This document shows, in pieces, positions 1 to 9,045 of a stretch of 60,000 bases of DNA. Under the pieces are notes generated by a model that did no database searches, was not told where the DNA came from, and was given only the letters and a program-made list of their open reading frames with translations. The position numbers and the translations under genes are program-made. Position 1 is the stretch's first letter; every line of letters begins with the position of its first letter. Source of the DNA: Paracoccaceae bacterium. GTDB lineage: Bacteria > Pseudomonadota > Alphaproteobacteria > Rhodobacterales > Rhodobacteraceae. The stretch spans positions 1 to 60,000 of the forward strand of contig JACONJ010000027.1 in assembly GCA_014323785.1 (NCBI GenBank), given 5' to 3'.

Positions 1-93
1 GAACAGCCGCGTGGTAAAGGGCGTGGCCCAGGACGCCCTGACCATCACCGACAACGCTGAAGGTGCTGCCGTCATCACCTGGAACACCAAAGA

Positions 94-556
94 CAGCATC
101 ACGCTGGAGGGCGTGGCCTCCGCAACCCTGACGGCAGAGGACTTCATCTTTGCAGGGGATGCGGATGATAAGGCCGGGGCCAGGGGCAAGATCAACGAGC
201 TCGACGGCACCGATGCCAGCGATACGCTGACTGGCTCCAGTGGCCGGGACTCGGTGGATGGCGGTGCGGGTAACGACAGACTGATTGGCCGTGCCGATAA
301 CGACGTCATCAATGGCGGCGTCGGGCGTGATACCCTGGCAGGAAATCGTGGTGATGATACCCTTGACGGGGGCAGGTATTCCGACACGCTGATTGGCGGT
401 CACGGGGATGATGTTCTGACCGGTGGCAAATGGAAGGATACCTTTGCTTTCGACACTGGCCACGGGGATGACGTGATCACCGACTTTGAAGACGGCATGG
501 ACCTGATCCAGATCACTGCAAGCGATGTCGGGTTTGATGACCTGGCCATTGCTGAT
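94..556 (+). repeat. Tandem direct repeat, copy 1 (463 bp, period 498 bp)
   Basis: Read base by base, this stretch recurs without a visible difference 498 bp downstream at 592-1054. The period is 166 codons, so the duplication keeps frame and adds one whole RTX block. The spacer between copies (557-591) carries the amber codon and differs from the sequence after copy 2. Confidence 0.85.
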
Positions 557-591
557 GAAGGTGGTGATGCAACCATCACCTAGGATGGTGG

Positions 592-1054
592 CAGCATCAC
601 GCTGGAGGGCGTGGCCTCCGCAACCCTGACGGCAGAGGACTTCATCTTTGCAGGGGATGCGGATGATAAGGCCGGGGCCAGGGGCAAGATCAACGAGCTC
701 GACGGCACCGATGCCAGCGATACGCTGACTGGCTCCAGTGGCCGGGACTCGGTGGATGGCGGTGCGGGTAACGACAGACTGATTGGCCGTGCCGATAACG
801 ACGTCATCAATGGCGGCGTCGGGCGTGATACCCTGGCAGGAAATCGTGGTGATGATACCCTTGACGGGGGCAGGTATTCCGACACGCTGATTGGCGGTCA
901 CGGGGATGATGTTCTGACCGGTGGCAAATGGAAGGATACCTTTGCTTTCGACACTGGCCACGGGGATGACGTGATCACCGACTTTGAAGACGGCATGGAC
1001 CTGATCCAGATCACTGCAAGCGATGTCGGGTTTGATGACCTGGCCATTGCTGAT
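592..1054 (+). repeat. Tandem direct repeat, copy 2
   Basis: Second copy of the 463-bp repeat. The lack of synonymous differences implies a very recent duplication or gene conversion, or an assembly artefact. After 1054 the sequence diverges into the natural C-terminus (VVVTWAGGSITLEGV...). Confidence 0.85.
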
Positions 1055-1230
1055 AAAGGCAGTGCTGTGGTTGTTACTTGGGCTGGTGGCAGCATCACGC
1101 TGGAGGGCGTGGACCACACGGCTCTGACGGCAGAGGACTTCCTCTTTGGGTAAGGGGCAGTTGCTTTTATCATTTGGCGACATGTCGGACATCGGCAGAC
1201 GCGAAGCAGGGACAGACACACCGCGCAAGA

Positions 1231-1255
1231 GGCCACCCCCAAGGGTGGCCTTTTT
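1231..1255 (+). terminator. Rho-independent terminator after the RTX gene
   Basis: An 8-bp GC-rich stem, GGCCACCC (1231-1238) with GGGTGGCC (1243-1250), has a 4-base loop and is followed by TTTTT. It lies 78 bp after the RTX stop and before the convergent murA gene. Confidence 0.9.
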
Positions 1256-1337
1256 GCCTGTCCAAGGACCGGAAAGCCCCGGTGCGGCGGAAAATTTGCG
1301 GGTTCCGGGCCTTCATCATCATGGCCCTTGCCTGGAA

Positions 1338-2633
1338 TCACCGCGGGAATCGCGATGTTCCTGCAACACCACCCTTCACCCGCTCAATCCGCGCACCGAC
1401 GGCCAGGAGCTTCTGCTCAATCTGTTCATAGCCGCGATCCAGGTGATAAACGCGGGCGACGCACGTCTCCCCCTCTGCCGCCAGCCCCGCCATGATCAGG
1501 CTGACACTGGCGCGCAAATCCGTGGCCATGACTGGTGCGCCGGTCAACCTGGGCACACCAGTAACAGTGGCGGTGCCACCACGGACGTCGATCCGCGCCC
1601 CCATGCGGATCAATTCCGGCGCATGCATAAAGCGGTTTTCAAAGATGGTTTCCTCCATCACGCTGGTACCCTCGGCGGTGCACATCAATGCCATGAATTG
1701 CGCCTGCAAATCTGTCGGAAACCCCGGGAACGGTGCCGTTGTGACATCAACCGCCCGCACCCTGTTGCCCCTGCGCCTGACGCGAAGGCTGTTGTGTGTC
1801 TCGGCAATTTCGACCCCGGCCTCCTCCAGGTGCTGGCAGAACGCCTCCAGCAGGGCGCGCTTGCCGCCCATCAGCTCCACCTCCCCCCCCGCAATGGCGG
1901 GCGCGATCATGAAGGTTCCCAGCTCGATCCGGTCGGGGATTACCTCATGCGTCGTGCCATGCAGCCGTGCCACCCCGTGCACTGTGATCTCGGCACTGCC
2001 CGCGCCCTCGATTTGCGCCCCCATCGCGCCCAGGCATTTGGCCAGATCGACTGTATCGGGTTCCCGCGCGGCGTTCCTGATAACAGTCGTCCCCTTGGCC
2101 AGCGTTGCCGCCATCAGCGCGTTTTCCGTGGCCCCCACCGAGACAAGGGGAAATTCGATCATCGCCCCGCTCAGCCCGTGCGCGGCACGCGCGTGAACAT
2201 AGCCCTGTTCAAGCGTGATCGTCGCGCCAAGCCGTTCCAGTGCCATCAGATGCAGATCAACCCTGCGCGCGCCAATGGCACAGCCCCCGGGGAGGGAGAC
2301 AATCGCCTCTCCCGTCCGCGCCAGAAGCGGACCGAGCACATTGAATGAGGCACGCAGTTTGCGCACAATCTGGTAATCCGCACGGTGGCTGGTGATCTGC
2401 CGCGCCGACAGAACCATCACCCGCCCCTCTCGGAGCAGGGCAACCTCACAGCCAAGGGATTCCAGAAGCGCACGCAGCGTTGTGATATCTGACAGGCGCG
2501 GGACGTTGGTCAGCGTCAGGGGTTCATCGGCCAGAAGTGCCGCGGTCATCAGCTTCAGGCAGGTATTCTTTGCGCCCGAGATCGGGATTCGCCCCGAAAG
2601 CGGCCCATTGCCGGTGATGATGATCGAATCCAT
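1338..2633 (-). CDS. murA: UDP-N-acetylglucosamine 1-carboxyvinyltransferase
   Basis: MurA transfers enolpyruvate from PEP to UDP-GlcNAc, the first committed step of peptidoglycan synthesis in the cytoplasm. The 431-residue protein has the usual family length. SGAKN (19-23) contains the substrate-binding Lys22-Asn23 pair. [10 protein letters not shown] carries Cys118, equivalent to the PEP-reactive, fosfomycin-sensitive cysteine (Cys115 in E. coli). A later FPTDLQAQF segment contains the catalytic Asp. ATG at 2633 is preceded by an AAGGGGA ribosome site. It lies 13 bp downstream of a 54-codon ORF in the same direction, so the two are probably cotranscribed. A C8 run at 1873-1880 does not disturb the frame. 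Confidence 0.97.
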   Translation of the reverse strand: MDSIIITGNGPLSGRIPISGAKNTCLKLMTAALLADEPLTLTNVPRLSDITTLRALLESLGCEVALLREGRVMVLSARQITSHRADYQIVRKLRASFNVLGPLLARTGEAIVSLPGGCAIGARRVDLHLMALERLGATITLEQGYVHARAAHGLSGAMIEFPLVSVGATENALMAATLAKGTTVIRNAAREPDTVDLAKCLGAMGAQIEGAGSAEITVHGVARLHGTTHEVIPDRIELGTFMIAPAIAGGEVELMGGKRALLEAFCQHLEEAGVEIAETHNSLRVRRRGNRVRAVDVTTAPFPGFPTDLQAQFMALMCTAEGTSVMEETIFENRFMHAPELIRMGARIDVRGGTATVTGVPRLTGAPVMATDLRASVSLIMAGLAAEGETCVARVYHLDRGYEQIEQKLLAVGARIERVKGGVAGTSRFPR

Positions 2634-2646
2634 GGCTTTGGTCCCC

Positions 2647-2811
2647 TTATTCCCCGGTGGTCTTGCCGGTATCTGCCGCGCGGCGCGCCTGTGCCTGTGC
2701 CTTGCGGCGCCAAAGGTTTGCCTTCAACGCCGATTTAAGCCGGTCTTTCCGGCTTTGCCCCGGCCTTTGACCCGGCGTTGGACGGTCCGATTTTGCGGGG
2801 TGTCGCTTCAT
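2647..2811 (-). CDS. Small basic hypothetical protein upstream of murA
   Basis: This 54-codon ORF begins with [10 protein letters not shown] and ends DTGKTTGE. It is strongly basic, rich in Arg, Lys, Gln and Ala, with a helical-looking centre ([21 protein letters not shown]). No signal peptide or membrane segment is present. The start lies 4 bases after a weak GGAACGGG site. It ends 13 bp before murA on the same strand. Small basic ORFs next to murA recur in this group of alphaproteobacteria as I recall, but I know no function. The length and charge would suit nucleic-acid or ribosome binding; that is inference only. Confidence 0.65.
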   Translation of the reverse strand: MKRHPAKSDRPTPGQRPGQSRKDRLKSALKANLWRRKAQAQARRAADTGKTTGE

Positions 2812-2904
2812 ATCCCGTTCCTTCGTGCCGTGGCGACTAAGGGCCCAGAATGGGCTTGCGTAAGGTCACGCATACGTCTAACCTGATAATAACGCAAGGC
2901 GCAG

Positions 2905-2979
2905 GCCGCAGTAGCTCAGTGGCAGAGCACACCCTTGGTAAGGGTGAGGTCGGGAGTTCAATCCTCCCCTGCGGCACCA
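2905..2979 (+). tRNA. tRNA-Thr (anticodon GGU)
   Basis: A full cloverleaf can be drawn. The acceptor stem is GCCGCAG/CTGCGGC, the D arm contains AGCTCAGTGG, and the anticodon arm is CACCC-TTGGTAA-GGGTG with GGT at positions 34-36. The T arm has GTTCAATC, and the genome encodes the CCA end (2977-2979). The anticodon reads ACC and ACU threonine codons. Confidence 0.96.
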
Positions 2980-3070
2980 GCCCCGCGGGAGACATCCGGA
3001 CATCCGGTAGCCGGATCACCGAACGCGGGTTGAAGGGGACAGAAACAGCCTGCGCCCGGGGCAGGGTGGT

Positions 3071-3841
3071 CTACCAACGGCCCGTGAACGCCACCCAAAG
3101 CAGCCGCGCCCGCCGAAGGAACTCACTTTCGCTAAGCTGCCCTTCAATCACCCGTTCGGGTGCGGTGCGTGCGGCGTTCAGCGTCGTCGCAGCCCGCCAT
3201 CCGGCGAAAAGAGCTGGTGCCGCTGCCGATGGCACAGTGTCACGCGCCGCGCGTGCCCTGGCCAAAGCCTTTAGCCCCCGGTCCGCCAAATCGCGGATGC
3301 CCTGCGGCGTCCCGTCCGGAAGTGGTGCCCGCCCCCGTGCCTGCAGGGCCGGGACCGCGCGCAGAAACCCCGCCAGGCCCGCCGCAAAGCCATAGGCCCT
3401 GACCGTGGTTTCAGCCGCGGCAGGGGCACCCAGGGCATGCGCCGCGGTCCAATACAGGCCACCGCTGGTGGCATTCAGGTAACGGTCCAGATGGGTCTGA
3501 TCCTCAAAGGGATCTTTGTAGATGTCCCACCGCCGGGCGGCCACCAATGCATCTAGGACCGGCACATCCGCCGGTCCAATTGCCCCGGCCAGGGCGGCGG
3601 CGACCCCATGCGGGCGCGGCGGTTTGCCTGCACCGATGCCGTCCAGCGTGTCGCGCCAGAATTGCAGCCGCATCGCGGCAATCATTGGCTCCCTGGTCAT
3701 CCAGGGGGTGCGGCTGACCTCCAGATTAAAGGCATAAAGCGGGAACAGCACCCGGCGCGCGGCAGGCGGGGCGGCCATGGTCGCCAGGAACCGATCCGGG
3801 TCAGCCCGTTCAACGAGCTGCGCGCAGGCCTCGGTCGTCAT
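3071..3841 (-). CDS. Squalene/phytoene synthase-family protein (NDUFAF6-like)
   Basis: The 256-residue protein matches the trans-isoprenyl diphosphate synthase fold in its divergent bacterial branch: LFPLYAFNLEV...MIAAMRLQFWRDTLD near residues 30-70, YLNATSGGLYWTAA in the middle, and a helical C-terminus. The two canonical DxxxD magnesium motifs of true phytoene or squalene synthases are not evident, so a carotenoid or hopanoid function should not be assumed. The closest named relative by pattern is mitochondrial NDUFAF6, a complex I assembly factor; that link is inference. The ATG at 3841 overlaps the stop of the methyltransferase gene by 4 bp. A longer upstream extension in the same frame exists but would run through that gene and is rejected. 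It is the last gene of the cysS operon. Confidence 0.8.
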   Translation of the reverse strand: MTTEACAQLVERADPDRFLATMAAPPAARRVLFPLYAFNLEVSRTPWMTREPMIAAMRLQFWRDTLDGIGAGKPPRPHGVAAALAGAIGPADVPVLDALVAARRWDIYKDPFEDQTHLDRYLNATSGGLYWTAAHALGAPAAAETTVRAYGFAAGLAGFLRAVPALQARGRAPLPDGTPQGIRDLADRGLKALARARAARDTVPSAAAPALFAGWRAATTLNAARTAPERVIEGQLSESEFLRRARLLWVAFTGRW

Positions 3842-4566
3842 TCGGGGGCGACGACCAACAGCACATAGCCGGTTTCTTCGCGGTGCTGCCGCCAGGCGGT
3901 GATTTCGACCTCGGCCGCGTTCAAAACAGCCTGCAGCGCGGGTGATGCGCGGGTGCGCAGCCTGGCGATTCGCGCCTCCATCGGGCGATAGTAGCACTCC
4001 CAGCCCGTATCGCTGACCCGGCGCGTGGCCCGCACACGGTACCCGGCCTGTGCCACCCGCGCGATGATATCGGTTTTGGTTCCGACACGCCCCCCTTCGC
4101 CATGCCAGAAGCCGATGGCTCCGTCCGAGGGCGCATCGGTAAAAAAGCACGGTTCAGAAAAAGCGATATGGCCACCGGGTGCAAGCCTGCCCCGCCAGGC
4201 CGCAAGTGCCGCTTCGATCCCGACGAAATAGACCGCCCCCGCGCACCAGATCAGATCAAATGGCCCCTGCGGCTGCAGCATGTCACCGACCAGAAGCGTT
4301 ACGCGCGGATTGTCCGAAAATTGCCTCCGCGCGGCCTCAATGAAGGGGGCGTGCAGGTCGGTCGCCGTCACATGCCCAAGCGGTGCGGCCCGCAGAAGTG
4401 CCCCGATATCGCCACCGGGCCCTGAGGCCGCATCAAGCACTCGTGCCGTGTCCGGCAGCCCTGCGACAGATGCCGCCCAAGCCACATCGGCGGCCTCTCC
4501 GGGGCCTTCGCGGGGCAGGTCGGTGTGCAGCTGAAAGAACACTTCAGGGGCCATATCGGCGATCAT
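3838..4566 (-). CDS. Class I SAM-dependent methyltransferase
   Basis: A 242-residue cytoplasmic Rossmann-type methyltransferase. Motif I is VLDAASGPGGD (around 43-53), followed by an acidic motif II in TATDLHAPF and a DLIWCAGAVYFVG motif IV region. The substrate cannot be inferred; it resembles small-molecule methyltransferases of the Methyltransf_11/25 type. Both ends overlap neighbours by 4 bp (ATGA), with the lipoprotein gene upstream and the squalene/phytoene synthase-like gene downstream. The five genes cysS-cimA-lipoprotein-this-synthase therefore form one translationally coupled unit. Confidence 0.85.
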   Translation of the reverse strand: MIADMAPEVFFQLHTDLPREGPGEAADVAWAASVAGLPDTARVLDAASGPGGDIGALLRAAPLGHVTATDLHAPFIEAARRQFSDNPRVTLLVGDMLQPQGPFDLIWCAGAVYFVGIEAALAAWRGRLAPGGHIAFSEPCFFTDAPSDGAIGFWHGEGGRVGTKTDIIARVAQAGYRVRATRRVSDTGWECYYRPMEARIARLRTRASPALQAVLNAAEVEITAWRQHREETGYVLLVVAPE

Positions 4567-5048
4567 TCCAGTGCCTCGCAGGCCTCGGCCAGACCTGCCA
4601 GGGGCAGGGTCATGGCCAAGGGCGCACGGGCGGGGGCGGGGGTGCTGGTCTCTGCCGCTTTGAACACCGCATCATTCACCCGTGACAGTGCATTGCCCGT
4701 GCAGCTTGTCTGGCGGTACAGGCGGGTGCCATCGGCAAAAACGACCATCACGGCGACCCGGGTGCTGAACCCGCAAGGCGAGGGGTCCACATCCGGCAAG
4801 GTGCGCATTGTCACCTCGGCCACGCGCCAAAGGCGGGTGAGGATCGGCTGTTTGAACGCATCTTCCGTAATCCTGATGTCCCCCGTTGCCGTATCCGACG
4901 CCAGAACGGCCAGCCGCCCCCCGGCATCGTGCAGCACGGCGGTGATCTGTGCGGCCGGATCGCCACGGGCGGCGCAGATAGAAACCACCTCTGGGCTTTG
5001 GCATGCGGCCAGAACCAGCGGCACCGCCAGTATGGTACGGACCTTCAT
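4563..5048 (-). CDS. Putative lipoprotein of unknown function
   Basis: Starting at ATG 5048, the 161-residue product begins MKVRTILAVPLVLAAC. The lipobox LAAC ends at Cys16, so a lipid-anchored periplasmic protein is predicted. The mature part has further Cys residues (SICAAR, SPCGFSTR, TSCTGN, EACEALE) that could form disulphides. I do not recognise a domain. The start was chosen over one 33 bases upstream because it yields a clean lipoprotein signal and a 4-bp overlap with the cimA stop. The stop in turn overlaps the methyltransferase start. Confidence 0.75.
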   Translation of the reverse strand: MKVRTILAVPLVLAACQSPEVVSICAARGDPAAQITAVLHDAGGRLAVLASDTATGDIRITEDAFKQPILTRLWRVAEVTMRTLPDVDPSPCGFSTRVAVMVVFADGTRLYRQTSCTGNALSRVNDAVFKAAETSTPAPARAPLAMTLPLAGLAEACEALE

Positions 5049-6664
5049 GAGGCCGGTGCGCCGTCCTGGACCAGCTTCCATTTGATCGCATCCAGAAGTG
5101 CCTCAAAACTTGCATCGACGATATTGGCGGAAACGCCCACGGTAGACCACCGGCGGCCCTGGCCATCTTCGCTGTCGATGATCACGCGGGTTACGGCCCC
5201 GGTTCCCCCCTGGGTGATGCGCACCTTGAAATCTACAAGGCGGATGTCATCAATATAGCTTTGATAGGGGCCCAGATCCTTGGCAAGTGCCCTTGACAGT
5301 GCATTCACCGGGCCCCGGTCCGAGCCCGCTTCATCCATCGACTCGCTGACCGACAGCATCTTTAAGTCGCCGATTTTCACGACCACGACGGCCTCTGACA
5401 GGCTGACCATCCTGTTGTCTTTGTTCTTTCGCCGCTCAACGGTGACCTTGTAGCGTTTCACTTCGAAGAATTGTGGCAATGCACCTAGGGCCCGCCGCGC
5501 GAGCATCTCAAAACCCGCCTGCGCGATGTCGTAGGAATACCCCGCATCCTCCCGCGCCTTGATCTCGTTCAGGATGCCGGGCAGCGCGGGATGGTCCTTT
5601 GCCACATTCAGGCCGGCCTCGGCCAGACGACGGCGCAGGTTGGATTGCCCCGCCTGGTTTGACATCGGAATGATCCGGATATTGCCGACAAGGGCCGGGT
5701 CAATATGTTCATATGTTGAAGGGTTCTTGACGATGGCCGAGGCATGCAGCCCCGCCTTGTGCGCAAAGGCCGAGGCACCGACATAAGCGGCCTGCCGGTA
5801 GGGCACGCGGTTAAGGATATCGTCCAGCATCCGGCTGACCCGGGTCAGACCAGGAAGCACCTGAGCCGAGACGCCGATTTCAAAGATTGTGTTATAGGGG
5901 TCTTTCAGAAGCAGCGTGGGGATCAGCGTGGTCAGGTTGGCGTTGCCGCAGCGCTCACCCAATCCGTTGAGTGTACCCTGGATTTGCCGCGCCCCTGCCA
6001 TGACGGCGGCAAGGCTGCCCGCGACGGCGGTTTCTGTGTCGTTATGGGTATGGATGCCAAGCCGGTCGCCCGGGATGCCCGCCGCAATCACCTTGCCCGT
6101 GATGCTGCTGATCTGATCGGGCAGGGTGCCGCCATTGGTGTCACACAGCACAATCCAGCGGGCCCCCGCATCATGGGCCGTGCGCAGGCAGGCAAGCGCG
6201 TGGTCCGGATTGGCCTTGAAGCCATCGAAAAAATGTTCGGCGTCAAACAGGGCCTCGCGCCCCAGGGCCACAAGATGCGCGATGGAGGCGTGGATGTTTT
6301 CCAGGTTTTCCTGAAGCGTGATGCCAAGTGCCTGGACAACGTGGAACTCATGCGTCTTGCCCACCAGACAGACCGTGCCGGTGCCCGCGTTGGTGACACT
6401 GGCCAGCACATCGTCATTCCCGGCTGAACGCCCCGTGCGTTTGGTCATGCCAAAGGCCGTCAGCTTTGCGCGGGTTGCGGGTGCGGCGTCGAAAAAGGCA
6501 CTGTCGGTAGGGTTCGCCCCGGGCCAGCCGCCCTCGATATAATCAAGCCCAAGCGCATCCAGTGCCTCGGCGATGCGAATCTTCTCGGGCGTTGAGAACT
6601 GCACCCCTTGCGTTTGCTGCCCGTCGCGCAGCGTGGTGTCATACAGGTAAAGGCGTTCAGGCAT
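5045..6664 (-). CDS. cimA: (R)-citramalate synthase
   Basis: CimA condenses pyruvate with acetyl-CoA to citramalate, giving a threonine-independent route to 2-oxobutyrate for isoleucine. The N-terminal HMGL/DRE-TIM barrel opens with YLYDTTLRDGQQTQGVQF (DTTLRDG about 9-15) and has the metal-binding HTHND segment and NGLGERCGNANL. The C-terminal LeuA-dimer regulatory domain (about residues 390-520) is present, and the 539-residue length fits CimA better than LeuA (2-isopropylmalate synthase). ATG 6664 was chosen. A GTG at 6700 overlapping the cysS stop would add 12 residues and cannot be excluded. The stop overlaps the lipoprotein start by 4 bp. Confidence 0.93.
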   Translation of the reverse strand: MPERLYLYDTTLRDGQQTQGVQFSTPEKIRIAEALDALGLDYIEGGWPGANPTDSAFFDAAPATRAKLTAFGMTKRTGRSAGNDDVLASVTNAGTGTVCLVGKTHEFHVVQALGITLQENLENIHASIAHLVALGREALFDAEHFFDGFKANPDHALACLRTAHDAGARWIVLCDTNGGTLPDQISSITGKVIAAGIPGDRLGIHTHNDTETAVAGSLAAVMAGARQIQGTLNGLGERCGNANLTTLIPTLLLKDPYNTIFEIGVSAQVLPGLTRVSRMLDDILNRVPYRQAAYVGASAFAHKAGLHASAIVKNPSTYEHIDPALVGNIRIIPMSNQAGQSNLRRRLAEAGLNVAKDHPALPGILNEIKAREDAGYSYDIAQAGFEMLARRALGALPQFFEVKRYKVTVERRKNKDNRMVSLSEAVVVVKIGDLKMLSVSESMDEAGSDRGPVNALSRALAKDLGPYQSYIDDIRLVDFKVRITQGGTGAVTRVIIDSEDGQGRRWSTVGVSANIVDASFEALLDAIKWKLVQDGAPAS

Positions 6665-6696
6665 GGGGCCCCCTGCCCGGCGTGCGGGGGGCCGGG

Positions 6697-8115
6697 TCAC
6701 AAAAGATCCTCCAGTTTGGATGCGTCGAAATCAGACCCCGCCGTCAGTTCAACCCCAACCGGCGTCATCTGGACGTTGACACCTGCGGATATCAAGGCAG
6801 ATCGGAACGCATCAGCGGCTGAAAAGTCTTTCAAGGCTTTGGCGTCTTGCCTGAGTTCGTTGAGCCGCGCAGCAAAACGGGTCAGGCCATGGTCTTTGGG
6901 GTGCCACAGCGTCGGGTCTTCCTGAAGCAGGCCCAGAAACCGCGCGGCCGACAAAAGCCTGCGCCTTGATTGCTGCGTCCCTTGCGTTCGTGCGATCTCC
7001 GCGTAGTGGTGCAGCCGGCTTAGGGCCTTCGGGGTGTTAAGGTCATGCGCCACATCGTCAACCACTCCGCTCACGACGGCCCCTGCGTCCGGGCCATTCG
7101 GGAACCCGCGAATGCCGCGCACCAGTTGGTACCACTTCATCAGCACCTTTTTTGCCTGTTCCACCTTCCGTGCCGTCCAGTCCATCGGCTTGGAATAATG
7201 TGTGGACAGAAAGACAAGGCGGATCACCTCACCCGGCACGCCCTGATCCAGCAGGTCGCGCACGGTCAGGAAATTGCCTAGGCTTTTGGACATTTTTTTG
7301 CCGTCAATCTGGAGCATCTCATTATGTATCCAGACTTTTGCGAATTCTCCCTCGGGATGGGCGCAGCAGCTTTGCGCGATCTCATTCTCGTGGTGCGGGA
7401 ATTGCAAATCGATCCCGCCGCCGTGGATATCGAAGCTGTCCCCCAGCACTGCGTGGCTCATGGCAGAGCATTCAATATGCCAGCCGGGCCGCCCCCTACC
7501 CCAGGGTGAGGGCCAGCCAGGTTGCGCGTGATCCGAAGGTTTCCACAGCACGAAATCCATCGGATCGCGCTTATAGGGCGCGACCTCTACCCGCGCACCA
7601 GCGATCATATCCTTGACCGAACGGCCCGAAAGTGCGCCATAGGCACCATAATTCTGCACATCAAACAGCACATGCCCCTGGGCGGCATAGGCATGGCCCC
7701 GGGCGATCAGGGTTTCAATCATACTGACTATTTGCGGGATATAGTCCGTGGCGCGGGGTTCCCTGAATTGCGGGTCATCGCGATAATCAACGCCCAGCGC
7801 GGCCATATCCTGATGGAACCACGCGGTTGTCGTGCGTGTTAGCGCGTCGATTGCCATGCCGCGCCCAGCGGCGCGGGCAATGATTTTATCATCCACATCG
7901 GTGATGTTGCGCGCATACGTGACGTGGTCAGGCCCGTAGACATGCCGCAGCAGCCGATAAAGCACATCAAACACCACCACCGGGCGCGCATTGCCCAAAT
8001 GCGCCCGATCATACACCGTGGGGCCGCACACATACATCCGCACGTTTTTCGGGTCGAGCGGTTCAAACTGCTCAATGCGGCGGGTTTTGGAGTTTTTCAG
8101 ACGGATGTCTGCCAT
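6697..8115 (-). CDS. cysS: Cysteinyl-tRNA synthetase
   Basis: This class I aminoacyl-tRNA synthetase charges tRNA-Cys. The 472-residue protein has the zinc ligand Cys30 in [17 protein letters not shown] (which contains the HIGH-type motif HLGN, 39-42), [20 protein letters not shown], and KMSKSLGN for the KMSKS loop. The C-terminal anticodon-binding region has normal length. It is the first large gene of the coupled operon, and its TGA lies next to the cimA start region. A possible 45-codon ORF ends 14 bp upstream. Confidence 0.97.
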   Translation of the reverse strand: MADIRLKNSKTRRIEQFEPLDPKNVRMYVCGPTVYDRAHLGNARPVVVFDVLYRLLRHVYGPDHVTYARNITDVDDKIIARAAGRGMAIDALTRTTTAWFHQDMAALGVDYRDDPQFREPRATDYIPQIVSMIETLIARGHAYAAQGHVLFDVQNYGAYGALSGRSVKDMIAGARVEVAPYKRDPMDFVLWKPSDHAQPGWPSPWGRGRPGWHIECSAMSHAVLGDSFDIHGGGIDLQFPHHENEIAQSCCAHPEGEFAKVWIHNEMLQIDGKKMSKSLGNFLTVRDLLDQGVPGEVIRLVFLSTHYSKPMDWTARKVEQAKKVLMKWYQLVRGIRGFPNGPDAGAVVSGVVDDVAHDLNTPKALSRLHHYAEIARTQGTQQSRRRLLSAARFLGLLQEDPTLWHPKDHGLTRFAARLNELRQDAKALKDFSAADAFRSALISAGVNVQMTPVGVELTAGSDFDASKLEDLL

Positions 8116-8129
8116 GTCGAAGCGGCCTT

Positions 8130-8267
8130 TCAGTGCGGCGTGTCCGCTGGCGGGGCAGACGCTTCAGCATGGCAGAACATCAGGGAAAAGGCCAGCCCGC
8201 CGACGATTGCCCGTGACTGTCCGCGACGGATACAAATCCCGATGATTCGGGTGCGCGTGGCCGTCAT
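8130..8267 (-). CDS. Possible small exported peptide upstream of cysS
   Basis: A 45-codon frame begins [16 protein letters not shown] and continues into a hydrophobic stretch, [18 protein letters not shown], that resembles a signal peptide with an AxA-like cleavage site. Only about ten residues remain after it. It ends 14 bp before the cysS start on the same strand. No strong SD is visible and I recognise no family. It may be a chance ORF in the cysS leader. Confidence 0.25.
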   Translation of the reverse strand: MTATRTRIIGICIRRGQSRAIVGGLAFSLMFCHAEASAPPADTPH

Positions 8268-8369
8268 AAGGGCCGAAGGCGACGGGCAGGATACCCGCCG
8301 CCTCCGGGCACATGGTCATATACTTCGGGACCGGGGAACCCGCCCCCCGGGCCCGCGATAAACATCGCT

Positions 8370-8910
8370 CTAGAACCGATACGACGCGCGCAGGCTAAGC
8401 GTGGTACCATCGATATCGAGGCCGGACGATTCATAATCACTGAACTCGTGGTAGAGCAGCTCTGAGCCGAACGACCATCGATCACCCACGGCATAGGAAC
8501 TGCCAATGCCGACCAGGTAGCCGATGTCATCGAACAGCCCTAACTCCAAGCGGGCGACACCAGCTGTGCCATAAAACAGCGTGTTGCCAGCACTGGAACC
8601 GCTGCGCAGTTTCAGGCGCAGTAATCCGTCAGCGATATCGTCATAGTCCAGTTCCACCCCCCAAAATGATGGGCCGGCATCAAAGTCGTAGCCCAGGTGA
8701 AACCCGATAAAATCATCGCTTCCATAGGCAAGATCGTAGCCAAGCACAGACAGGTAGAAGTCACGGTACCCAAGCTGCACCCCGCCATAGAACCCGGTCC
8801 AGTCAGTCTGCTCTACAGTCGAGGGGGGGGGTATTTTGCGCGAGGGCCGGGGCCACCGCAAATCCAAAGGATGCCCCAAGCATCAGGGCTGTTACGTTGA
8901 GAATGCGCAT
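8370..8910 (-). pseudogene. Outer-membrane beta-barrel protein, frame broken in a G9/C9 tract
   Basis: With one base removed, this encodes a 179-residue protein. It has a signal peptide MRILNVTALMLGASFGFAV...ALAQ, a DWTGFYGG motif typical of alphaproteobacterial Omp25/Omp31-like porin-fold proteins, alternating amphipathic strands and a terminal aromatic (ASYRF) needed for barrel assembly. The start at 8910 has a strong GGAGG site 6 bases upstream. As written, the frame fails just after the signal peptide: the coding-strand run of nine C (8823-8831 on plus) shifts AQNTPP into a short dead end. Eight C would give QNTPPSTVEQTDWTGFYGG. It could be phase-variable, newly inactivated, or a homopolymer miscall. 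Confidence 0.75.
8823..8831. repeat. Homopolymer G9 (C9 on the coding strand)
   Basis: Nine consecutive G on the plus strand lie just after the signal-peptide codons of the barrel gene. The tract length sets whether signal peptide and barrel are in the same frame; nine is out of frame, eight is in frame. Confidence 0.8.
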
Positions 8911-9045
8911 GTTTTCCTCCATCATAATGCGAGTCTCCATCGTCCTGGACGATGTGATTGAATCGTTAACGCGGGTTCGAACGGATTGCAATCCCCCGGA
9001 TCGCCATTCGTCACAATTGGCCGCACAGGCGCGATGCGCACGGCC

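Larger units (their letters stand above)
2..1153 (+). pseudogene. RTX-type calcium-binding repeat protein, C-terminal part, interrupted by in-frame amber codon
   Basis: The gene runs in from before the window; the open frame starts at base 2. It encodes glycine-rich nonapeptides of the GGxGxDxL type (for example GGAGNDRLIG, GGHGDDVLTGG), which in the RTX family form a calcium-binding beta-roll, usually near the C-terminus of type I-secreted proteins. Each block ends in a segment with ITW...SITLEGV...LTAEDF. The frame is the same from base 2 to the TAA at 1151-1153 but is broken by TAG at 581-583, exactly where the other two copies of the motif have TGG (Trp). The most direct reading is a Trp-to-stop change in the first of two duplicated blocks. 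The product would then end at 583 and lose its last 189 residues, including the second block and the natural C-terminus, where type I secretion signals normally lie. No start codon or SD for separate expression of 611-1153 is evident. A base-calling or assembly error is the alternative. Confidence 0.75.

Noticed and set aside
611-1153. Independent gene starting at 611
   Set aside because: Same frame as the upstream part, no SD, and it begins in the middle of a repeat block; better read as the rest of the interrupted RTX gene.
1146-2348. 400-codon plus-strand frame
   Set aside because: Antisense to murA, no ribosome site, runs through the terminator of the RTX gene, no recognisable domain.
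3071-3841. Carotenoid phytoene synthase (crtB)
   Set aside because: No clear DxxxD motifs, no other carotenoid genes nearby, and the pattern fits the NDUFAF6-like branch better.
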